The position numbers and the translations under genes were made by a program. DNA of 64,000 nt from Hypomyces perniciosus. Lineage: Eukaryota; Ascomycota; Sordariomycetes; Hypocreales; Hypocreaceae. Shown piece after piece: positions 12,201 to 20,338 of the stretch. Location of the stretch: the NCBI GenBank assembly GCA_008477525.1, contig SPDT01000003.1, forward strand, positions 930,001 through 994,000, in the 5' to 3' direction. Position 1 is the stretch's first letter. Each line of letters opens with the position of its first letter. The notes below the pieces were generated by a model, which had not been told where the DNA came from, searched no databases, and saw nothing but the letters and a program-made list of their open reading frames with translations.

Positions 12201-12960
12201 TGTGGCTATGTATTAGTTGGCTGAAGTCTAGGAGGGATTTGAATGGGATGTAGAGCTTGCCTTTGATAGTTGGCGGGGCTGTTGGGTCTGGCAGAGTAGT
12301 GATGAGTGTGAAGTGGTCTGACCCTGTGTCTAGTTGTCTGTCTACTACTGTCTGGGCGGCTGTATTGGTGAAGACTAAGTCGATTGTGTTGCTGTGATGG
12401 TTGGTCGGTGTGTCGATGAGAGAGGGAGAGAGACCTGCTCCTTTTGCCTATTCTTCCACCTGGTTTCCCGCGGTGTTGGTCTTGCTGCCGGGTTGCTAGG
12501 TTTAGTGTATTGCATTGAAGTCCCCCGCTATGATGGTTCTTGAGGGGGGGCGCCCCTACCTCTCGAGGATGTCTATTGTGACGGTTTCTGTCGCCCTGCG
12601 GTAGATGTTGACGATGGTGTAGTCGCAAACCCGTGTCCAGTATACGTTGCGGTCTTTAAGTCTAATTGGTTGTAGTTGAGTCGCTGGTAGGTTGGGTGAG
12701 ATCTTGATGTATGTGAGAACTGAGGGGGGGTTTTGTGTCCAGTTCTTTAGGGGGTTGAAGGTTCTGTACCCTGGGTGGTTCTTTGTTTGTCTGTGTAGGG
12801 AGGTGCGGTCCCACCTTGCCTATGGTTCCTGTATTAAGATGATGTCGAAGCCGCCCTCTTATGCGAGGGAGAGTGTGGTATCGTGGCATTCCGGTCTTTG
12901 TCTTGTGTTTACCTGCAGGACCTGAAGGCTGTGTTTTCGGCGGTTTGATTGCCGGGGCGT
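9207..12960 (-). pseudogene. LINE ORF2: endonuclease, reverse transcriptase, RNase H (broken)
   Basis: Reading the minus strand, the endonuclease shows GGFDIILIQEP, AGDFNAIH and GSDHFTLI (about 12.9-12.2 kb). The reverse transcriptase shows PRADGISVKLLK, RPISLLSCIGKG, QGSPFSPILFMLYIAPLL and RFGYTDNIAFLATG. RNase H shows AVAYSDSSQLN and SWVPGHKDIQGNKTADELA. The catalytic YxDD is YTDN (10969-10980), so the second Asp is lost. A one-base shift at the T7 run 10764-10770 puts the palm and the RNase H in different frames. More than a dozen amber codons occur, for example QEP* where QEPW is expected. The 5' limit is approximate because the true start is unclear. The frame ends with TAG at 9207-9209. 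Confidence 0.85.
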
Positions 12961-12965
12961 GCTAC

Positions 12966-14915
12966 TTATTCAGTGTCTATGTTAGTGTTGTTGTTGGCGA
13001 CCTGAATGGCCGACTCTGGTGGGGACGGGGCGTCTGATGGGATGCAAATGGGGGACTTTGTCGAGACTCTTGGTACTGGCTGCGATGGGGCGGGAGTCTG
13101 GCTTGGATGGGGGTTTGCGGGGCCTATGGGTCGGGGTGTGAAGGAGCTCTTTGCCAGGGCGGAAGGGACTGACTTGCCTTTGCCGTTGTTTGCGGCGGGC
13201 CTCTTGTCCTGGCCTTGAGGGGCCGGGGTGGGGGTGCCCTCTGTGTGCAGGTCCCATGTTGCTCCCGCGGCTCCTGCGGAGTGGGCATGGGTGTGGGTGT
13301 CTTTATCCTGGGTCGTCCTCTGGAGGATTACTCTGGGTCTGTCTGTGCTGGTGTTCGGGTGTGTCTTGACAAACTCGGTCGTCCTAAGTTTCCGGATGGC
13401 CTGGAGTTGGTCTTTAGTAGGCTGTTCGATCCTGCCGTTTTTGCGTTTTGGATGTGCCGCGCAGTTTAGCGCCGTGGACGAGTGAGGTCTATTGCAGTTG
13501 GCATACTGCTCGGGGTTTGTGCACTCTCTGTGCGACGACTTGCCGCACTTCTTGCAGCGTTCCGTGCGGTTGCAAGCCCTGGGATCGTGGAAGCCTAGGC
13601 AGCGGTTGCACTGAGTGATCTGTGCCTTCGAGATCAGCCGTTTCGCAGGGGCGGAGTATCCGAACAGTCTGAAGCCAGGTTCGACCTTGTCCCTGAACGA
13701 GATGATCTAGTTTCGGGAGTTGATGTCTTCCCTGTGCTGTGATGGTTTGCATCTGGCGGGGGGGGCGCCGGACTTAGCCCGGAGTTGCGCTTCTGTGGCG
13801 ATTAAGGGGTCGGTGGGGTGGGTCCCTTTAGTGTCGGTGAAGTAACGGGGGACTCCTTGCACTATAAAAGTTTGCCAACTTTCCGCTTCCTCTAGTTTTA
13901 TCCCTTCTTTGGCGAATTCTGCTTTGAAGAAGAGGAGTTTGTTGTGGGAATTTTGGTCTTTGGTTTGGATGGCAAAGCCTGTATGTACCTTTTGTATATA
14001 TGTGATGTCTGTATAGTCGAGTCTGCAGAACTTGATGACGCTGCTCTTGGCCCCGACGGCGGTGTTCTTTCTCTAGACATGGTCTGGGGGGACCTGGAGG
14101 AAGATCCTGTCGTTAGGGGCTCTAGAGCCAGCGTCCTTGTTGGGGGTTTTTCTTTGAGTTGTTTCTGATGTTTTTCGTTGTCTTTTCCTTTTGTTTGGTT
14201 GTTGCGAGGGGGGGGGGATTTTAGTAGGTTGTGTGCCTCGCTTGACCGCCTCGGCATAGGATGCCGTAGGGCCCTTGCCCGGCTTGCTAGTGGGTGGGAG
14301 CGGGCCGTCCTTGTCCGATGGGGTGGGGCTTGTGGGGTTGCGTGGGCTAATGGGGGCTTGCTTCCTTGTGGCTTTGGGACGTTGGGCATCGTCGTCGTCA
14401 GTGCCTGATTCCTCGGGGGTTAGGATGCCCCCTAGGTTGTAATGCTGGGTAGCAGTGAAGTTAATGAGAGATTTCTGTAGAGCTTTTGCGATCTGTAAAG
14501 CGGCGGCTCTGTGATGTTTCCCTTCGAGTGTAGCGAAGTAGACGTCAACGGCTTCAGAGGTGCCTAGCAGTACTTCCCTGCGGGCGTTCCTGATTTCCTC
14601 TTCTTCTGCGCACTGCTCTGCCAGGCGGCTGTAGAGAGATACGTTGAGGGGTTTGTGTAGACTGGCTGTTCCTTTGGGGCCGGGTTTGGGGGTTTCGTTG
14701 CCGAAGTCGATTCTTGGGGCTTTGGCGTTTCTGAAGCGGACTTCTTTGATCGGGCGCTTTTTGGGTGTGATGGGCAGTGCGAACGGGTTCGCGATGCCCG
14801 GGAGAGCTGGGGTGGCCTCTCTCTGGTCTTGGGGGTTTGTTGCCAGCCCGGCGGCGGTGGTGATTTGGTTGGGTTGGGCGTCCGAGAGGATAGAGGCGGT
14901 TGCCATCTTGCTCAA
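12966..14915 (-). pseudogene. LINE ORF1: gag-like nucleic-acid-binding protein (broken)
   Basis: The frame opens MSKMATASILSDAQPNQ at 14915 and would run 649 residues to TAA at 12966-12968. It is interrupted by TAG codons, the first at 14073-14075 (DHV*RKN, Trp expected) and another near 13709. The region around 13500-13620 holds zinc knuckles, CNRCLGFHDPRAC and CKKCGKSSHREC. A third (NCNRPHSSTALNC) appears to have lost one Cys. The N-terminal part is basic/Pro-rich with an acidic helix (EQCAEEEEIRNARRE). ORF1 proteins of this class coat the LINE RNA. Confidence 0.85.
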
Positions 14916-15038
14916 GGGGCCCAGGAAGGGCGAGGGGGGAATTTGAGGGTGTTTTCTTGGTAGCTAGTCAAGAGGTGGTGATTTTTACTGTGAGTAGGCA
15001 CCCAAAGGTAGGGGTACCTGTAGATGTAGGAGGGAAGC

Positions 15039-15052
15039 TGAGACTCGGTCTC
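15039..15052 (+). repeat. 14-bp target-site duplication, right copy (LINE 5' side)
   Basis: TGAGACTCGGTCTC is an exact copy of 9104-9117 and marks the 5' end of the minus-strand LINE. Confidence 0.9.
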
Positions 15053-15993
15053 GTCTCTATGATATAGCGCTTATAGTTCTATAAGGTCACTACATGTATT
15101 TTACTTCAGCATAATCTTGGGCTTAATGATTAGTTATTAGGTACACCATCCAGCATCTCCTTTAATTGGAAATTTCTCAATATTTTAGCATTTTTGTCAC
15201 CACTATCCTTGAAAGTTAGGGGATTAGAAATATTTACTTTATAAATCTAGATTAAAAGCATTTACAGATTACTATTCCAAATTTATAGACTGAAATTTCA
15301 GTAACATTACTAATAATATCTATGACATAAGGAGGTATGTCAGCTATTTTAACATAAGATAGGGGCTTTAGGTAGTGCGACTACCCTCATTCTATTTCTC
15401 TCAAAAAGATGTATTCCGGATCACTAATTATTTCCTATTGAGCCAATTTATAGTGCCTAGGAAACCAGACATATTCTTCGGTAGAAAACATACACACAAA
15501 CACAAACCACACCCCCACGAACATATAGGTAAGACGTGCTGTAGCACGGTTAATAGAACCACGAAGCATTTAATACAGATAAAAAAAGACACTGCTTACT
15601 GCTTATCATTCAACCGTGATGCCAATAGCCAGAATCAACTTGCACTGGCCCTCTAGCGCTCTTGCAGTTGTCATAAGCGAGCTAGGGTCAGGAAGTTGAT
15701 AGGGGAGAAGGTTGATGTGTATTAAACCAAAAGTATCTGCCTCTCTTTATAGCTAATGCCTAATATAGCTATTACTGTATTGGGCAGTAGTTGTATAGTA
15801 GGTAAAGTAATGAAAAAAATGAAAAAAGAAATATGCGTGGGACGGGCATATAAGTTGGTCTCGACAAAATATCCTTTATATATAGCCTAAAACCCATAAC
15901 TATAGTCCACCTTATATTATTCCCCGTATTATGGCCTTCGCCCTATAACCAGATCTGATATTACTTATTAGTAGCCCTTAGAAATGTAGTCAG
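15053..15993. other. intergenic, AT-leaning, no gene recognised
   Basis: Contains one 93-codon open frame (15375-15656, +) with no recognisable domain and unremarkable composition; I do not accept it as a gene. No repeat structure was found. Confidence 0.5.
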
Positions 15994-16394
15994 TTATTTA
16001 TGAGTAATGCTATTTACCCAGATAGAAATTGCTATTCGCACAGATGGTTCATGCACCACCCGCGAACATCTCCCCGCAGCTCATTACACCACATAACTGA
16101 AATCCTGCACCAGTAGGTAGGTCTTCAGTATCCCTTCTATCTGCTCTATACAAAATCTCCCTAAGCCGACTATTCTTCCAGCTATGTTGTCGGCACAGTT
16201 TCATAACTCGTCTTCAATCCCTAGGTCGACCTCACTCTCCCTATGACTGCTGTATTTGCTATATAACTTTTGTAACTGTAGTGCAATATCAACTCTATCT
16301 CCGCTGCTGCTGCTGTTAGAGATTTTTGGTAGCGCATGGACCATCTGTGCGAATAGCAATTCTTATCTGTACGAATAGCATTACTTTTATTTAT
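15994..16394. mobile_element. hAT-like MITE with about 53-bp inverted repeats and 8-bp TSD
   Basis: The left end 16004-16056 and the reverse complement of 16332-16384 match at roughly 85-90 percent over 53 bp; both contain AATTGCTATTCGCACAGATGG. Including two more bases at each end, the element is 16002-16386 (385 bp). It is flanked by TTATTTAT at 15994-16001 and 16387-16394, an 8-bp direct repeat of the length made by hAT transposases. Each terminal repeat carries two tandem copies of a GCTATTCG-N-ACAGAT subunit. There is no coding capacity, so it is a non-autonomous element. The TSD is AT-rich and could partly be chance. Confidence 0.65.
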
Positions 16395-16699
16395 TCATTC
16401 ATTGGAAAGGTAAAAACTATTGTCTTAGGAGCCTTGAATGATTGCGATATTCCGTCTACGTTAGCTAGCTCATTTTACTGGACGGAGGAAGGGCTGGCTA
16501 GGGAGTAGTTGTTGTTGTTATTATTAACGTCCTATTGGTGCTAAATACACAGGCCTATCTAGGCATCTGGACGGTAGGAGCCAGCCAAGGTCTTTATCGC
16601 ATCCATGGATACAATATTGGGTCACCTCCACGTGGTCCTGTCAGTTCAAGACCGGCCTAACTGGCCAGCAAGCTGCCAGAGAATAGCCGGAGGTGTTGA

Positions 16700-16815
16700 C
16701 CTTATAGCCGTTCGCTACGTTTCGCCGGACAAAGGAAAGGATTCGAGGCCTAGGGCCTCAGGATTCAGGCACCAGGATGAAAAACCCTCCTTGCAGAGGG
16801 GAAAAACCTGAGTGT
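16700..16815 (-). mobile_element. LINE 3'-end remnant
   Basis: 16709-16738 (GTTCGCTACGTTTCGCCGGACAAAGG...) closely matches 9224-9253 of the LINE (GTTCGCTATGTTTCGCTGGATAAAGG...). The minus-strand translations share FPLS-x-ET. It is probably a 5'-truncated copy of a relative of the LINE at 9.1-15 kb. Its borders are not clear. Confidence 0.5.
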
Positions 16816-16864
16816 TGGCTGCTGAGCCCTCTATGAGGTCTAGCAAGGGGTTCAGGGCAGGCCG

Positions 16865-17128
16865 AGGCTTGCGAGACGGTGTGTTGGCTGTGCCTCTTGC
16901 GAGGCGATAGTAGTGCCTTTTGCGAGGCGATGTATTGGCGGTGCCTCTGGCGAGGCGATGTGTCTCTTGCGAGACGATGTGTCGGCTGTGCCTCTTGCGA
17001 GACAACAGTAGTGCCTCTGTGAGGCAGAGTGTCGGGACCTCTTGCGAGGCGACGCGTTTTCGGGGCCTCTCGCGAGGCAATATGTCTCTTACGAGACGAT
17101 GTGTCGGCTGTTGCTTCCTAGGAGGCAA
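16865..17128. repeat. cluster of about ten short hairpin repeats (GCCTC-TTGC-GAGGC type)
   Basis: Palindromic units of 13-14 bp recur every 20-27 bp: 16892-16905, 16915-16928, 16943-16956, 16962-16975, 16990-17003, 17013-17025, 17037-17050, 17065-17078, 17084-17097, plus GCTTCCTAGGAGGC at 17113-17126. Most have stem GCCTC/GAGGC. Two (16962 and 17084) have stem GTCTC/GAGAC, so both arms changed together and pairing is kept. The spacers also resemble each other (GATGTGTCGGCTGTG). Function unknown. Confidence 0.75.
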
Positions 17129-17530
17129 CGTGTTGGCAGCAGAGCTGCGTAGATTTCGTAGCCAGCTCTCGAGGAAGGTGAAGCTCTCCGAATTCCTTCC
17201 TCTTTATGCGTTGTTAGGGCCCGGCAAGCCCAAGCGGAGAGATAGGCCGGTAGGCCTGCAAAAATTACCCCGCACGTTAACAAGCTATAACAGCTGCTAG
17301 CGTGGGAGAATTTTTACAGGGGAGAGTTGCTGGCTAGGGAGTAAGAATAACACGTGGAGGCAAGAAAAAAAAATCACCATGATGAAAGGTTAAATAAAAA
17401 TGATTGACAGGTCGTGTTCATATAAGATCTGTCCTTTCTTCTCGCTGCGGGATTCCTTGCTTGGACAAACCTCAGTCAAGGACAGCTTGAAGCAAAAAGT
17501 GAAGAACCAGAAGACCTGGTCAATGCACAT

Positions 17531-17653
17531 TGGACGAACGGGGAATCGAACCCCGGACCTTTCCCATGCAAGCTGTGCAACTAAATCATCACGTTTTCAC
17601 GCTCCTTAATCGCATCATGCTAAGGGAAAATTATACCACTAAACCATCCGCCC
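17531..17653 (-). tRNA. tRNA-Ala(AGC) with a 51-nt intron
   Basis: The transcript starts GGGCGGA at 17653 and ends TTCGTCCA at 17531, giving a 7-bp acceptor stem that includes the G3:U70 pair that identifies alanine tRNAs. The T arm CGGGG-TTCGATT-CCCCG is perfect and contains the B box. The anticodon arm is TTCCC-TTAGCA/T-GGGAA with anticodon AGC. The intron (17567-17617) sits at the canonical place one base after the anticodon; exons are 17618-17653 and 17531-17566 (72 nt mature). The D arm (TTTAGTGGTAT) is short and Gly-like. A T5 terminator on the transcribed strand lies at 17494-17498. The 3' half closely resembles yeast tRNA-Ala(AGC). The intron is long for a fungal tRNA. Confidence 0.85.
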
Positions 17654-19440
17654 AATTGAAGTGTCCGTACGACTGGCAATTGCAAATATCAAGTCCACTT
17701 ACCAAAATGCAATCCAGTTACCGTGATTTTGTGCTGGACGCATATTCCTCTTGCAGAATGGGAAACCCGTTGAGAGGACGTGTTATTACTAACACTCCGT
17801 ATTTCGTAACATTGGAATCCTTCACGGCTGATGGCAGTGCATAGTTGCAGGAGGCAATCGGGGGGGATATTGTTTTGAGTTCTTTCAGAATGTGTCAGCA
17901 AACATCCGGTTGGGCAAATTTGCCTCGGATCAAATACGGAGTAGTGGCGGGACATACCGTTTGCCTGCAGGGATGATACGAGGGAGATGGGCGACTTAAA
18001 CACAAGGTTTTCTCCTGTTCATAAGCCGCTGACGATATTCGACGCCGACTGCGGCCCCTACTGTTCCTACGTCATATCTTCAAATGTATTGTAGCATGTA
18101 CGAAGTGCTGTGCTTCGTACTTCGTAGTAAAATCGGCAACGTCCTTTGCTCTGGAATGTCGGATGTCTTTGCTTTGTCTTTCCCCCACTCAACTCCCTCG
18201 GCAGATGTGATAGCAATAGTGTTAGTAGTAGTAGTAGTACTACCCTTGATGCGGGGAAAACTATTCTGCTGAGGGCTGGCCCACTATTTGGAGTATGATC
18301 GGGCTTTTGGCAAGTCGGCCGAGCGGACTTGGTGGCAAGGGCGCATCTAGGCAGAGCTCAAGAAATACTACTTCATGACATGCATGCTAGCAGGTACTTC
18401 GTACAGAGTCGATACTCGTACGATGTGACAGAGAGGTGAGGTAGCAGCGGTGGCTTATATGCAGATGAAGTCCTCCGGAGATACCCGGCATCGGCCGTGC
18501 TTCGGCCCATGCTTCATTCGGGGCAAAATCATTCAACTATGAAGTACATAGTAGTAGTACGTAAGAAACAACGGGGAATTTGACTGTACATAACTACGAA
18601 GTACTACAAGACATTTAGAAGACTTCGGGTTTAGCGACGATTCGGTGATGCAGGCACGCTTTACGTGTCCAAGCCACGTAGGGGATCAACAGTCGGTACT
18701 CCTCCGGTTGACTGTCAAAGACCAATACTTTATATTTATAGGCTCATTGGCACCTCTATGGACATGACACGGGGCAAAAAATCGCCTTGACACGGAACCT
18801 AATCCACAGCTTTACTACTATTCTACGAAGTATGTACGACGTATCTGATGCCCAATGTACATACATATCCTTGCCAGTTCGACTCACTTCTTGTTCTATT
18901 AATGGATACGAGGCGCAGCCAAGATCAGCTACCCCACACTATGACGCCCTTCACAAGATTCTCCAACCCTGACGGTGCGATGGCCCGAAGGCCGACTCTC
19001 TGAGGCAAGGGATTTGAGAGACAAGCCATTCGAGCCTTGACCAATTTGGCCAATCAGCGGTGCAGTCCCTGGTCATGTGGCCAAGATTGGGAAATATTTC
19101 CGGTAATATGTAGACCTTTTTTTTTTTTTTTACATGTAACGTTGACGTTGACGCAGGCAATAGGTGACAATGCTGCAACAGCACAGCATCGACGATCCAG
19201 CTGGCATGTTTTTTTACGAGATGTGGCTGGCGTGTCGATCCAATGCTGCTATTCCGCGACCATATTCAGTAACCTTCGGGGACGATCTATCCCGATGGAG
19301 AGCTCAGAACCAAGAAAAGGCTGGCGAGCCAAGGCCCCAGAGGGCCCAAGACAACGAAGTCACTCGGCTGTGCCGAGAGTTGGAGGTGGTATTTGCCCAG
19401 CCTGATCTCTCCTCTTCACCTTGATGGAATGAGGGCTGCA
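17654..19440. other. intergenic with microsatellite and TACGAAGTA-type motifs
   Basis: No gene is recognised. A (TAG)n tract lies at about 18219-18243, and TACGAAGTAC/TACGGAGTA-like motifs recur (about 18105-18125, 18395-18425, 18595-18610). A T-rich run is at 19117-19132. The promoter of the secreted-protein gene begins toward the 3' end. Confidence 0.5.
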
Positions 19441-19444
19441 AACA

Positions 19445-19450
19445 TATAAA
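19445..19450 (+). promoter_or_regulatory. TATA box of the small secreted-protein gene
   Basis: TATAAA stands 121 bp before the ATG at 19571, followed by a CT/CA-rich leader (ACCACCACCACTACC before ATG) typical of strongly expressed filamentous-fungal genes. Confidence 0.6.
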
Positions 19451-19570
19451 GAGGGCATCTGTGGCCCGATTATGCCAAATATTCATCCTCATCATCAGAA
19501 GAATACTCGACCAAATCTACCTTGAGCCTCTACTTATACTATCTCCAATAAATCAACCACCACCACTACC

Positions 19571-20011
19571 ATGCAACTCACCAAGACCCTCTTTGCCGCC
19601 GCCTTTGCGGCCTCCACTGCCTTTGCTGCTCCCACCGCGGACAAGTCCATGATGGCGAATGTTCCCGAGTGGACCATTGAGAACATGAAGCGCGTCTGCG
19701 ACAAAGACGATCACGTTTGCACCTGGACTTTCAGCATCAACACCCACACGGCCCCCACCACTGGCTGCACCTTCGTCGTCAAGTCCGACAAAAAGGCCTC
19801 TCAGGCCAACGGCGGCCCTGTCCAATGCGGTGGCTACACAGTCACCTCTGGCTGGAGTGGCCAGTTCGGCCCTGATAATGGCTTCACCACCTTTGCTGTC
19901 GTCGACAATGCCAAGAGACTCATCACCTGGCCCGCCTACACTGACAAGCAAGTTAAGGACGGCAATGTCGTCACTCCCAACCAGAGCTATGCCCCTGCTG
20001 CTCTGCCATAG
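19571..20011 (+). CDS. small secreted protein, four-cysteine type
   Basis: A 146-residue single-exon protein. Residues 1 to about 20 (MQLTKTLFAAAFAASTAFAA) form a clear signal peptide. The mature part has four Cys (RVCDKDDHVC, TGC, VQC) that can make two disulfides, and beta-rich segments such as WTFSINTH, CTFVVK, GGYTVTSGWSGQFG and FTTFAVVD. This pattern is that of widespread small secreted proteins of hypocrealean fungi, and it resembles the Alt a 1 / Hrip-type beta-barrel group in size and Cys number; that placement is tentative. Such proteins are extracellular, and some trigger host responses, but nothing here shows the role. Strong TATA, an A at -3, and codons rich in C endings (GCC, ACC, GTC) suggest high expression. 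A polyadenylation-like AATAAA is at 20157-20162. Confidence 0.85.
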   Translation: MQLTKTLFAAAFAASTAFAAPTADKSMMANVPEWTIENMKRVCDKDDHVCTWTFSINTHTAPTTGCTFVVKSDKKASQANGGPVQCGGYTVTSGWSGQFGPDNGFTTFAVVDNAKRLITWPAYTDKQVKDGNVVTPNQSYAPAALP

Positions 20012-20338
20012 AGTGAGTATAGCAACGGTCAAAGTCATCTTCAAGTTTGCCTAGACAGGGATAGATGAATGTGGACCAGGAGGAATTCCCACAAGCGAAA
20101 AGAATGGAATACTGAATATCTCCGCTGGTGACTCATGATTTAATGTAATTATTTATAATAAAAGGATATGAAATCACACTACCTACGTCGTTATTACCCC
20201 TTACGTGTGATATATCTTGAAGCAAAGTGTTGATGGTGACCAGGTCCGCAAACCTACTCCTCAGTGATGTGTACCTCCTCTACATTACGTCGAAAAAAAA
20301 ACATTTTCAAGAAATTTACCTTCTATGACTCAGAATCC

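Larger units (their letters stand above)
9118..15038 (-). mobile_element. full-length dead Tad1-like LINE retrotransposon
   Basis: A minus-strand non-LTR element of about 5.9 kb is bounded by 14-bp duplications and ends in an A-rich tail (plus-strand T-rich run 9118-9146). It carries ORF1 (gag-like with zinc knuckles) and ORF2 with apurinic endonuclease, reverse transcriptase and RNase H in that order, the layout of the fungal Tad1 clade. Both ORFs are interrupted by many in-frame TAG codons, mostly where Trp (TGG) is expected. That is G-to-A on the minus strand, or CpA to TpA on the plus strand, as in RIP. GC content is still high, so the damage is light compared with the block beyond 30.9 kb. 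The element cannot be autonomous. Confidence 0.92.

Noticed and set aside
15375..15656. 93-codon open frame as a gene
   Set aside because: No domain, ordinary composition, and no start or splice support.
16715..17128. 137-codon minus-strand open frame through the hairpin cluster
   Set aside because: Its residues are a translation of the repeated GCCTC/GAGGC palindromes plus a LINE-tail piece; no domain and no start context.
16865..17128. Hairpin cluster as a CRISPR array
   Set aside because: Units are short, degenerate and palindromic with similar spacers, and this is a eukaryotic genome.
17531..17653. tRNA-Gly assignment suggested by the D arm
   Set aside because: The anticodon loop reads TTAGCA/T (AGC), and the acceptor stem has G3:U70, both Ala features.
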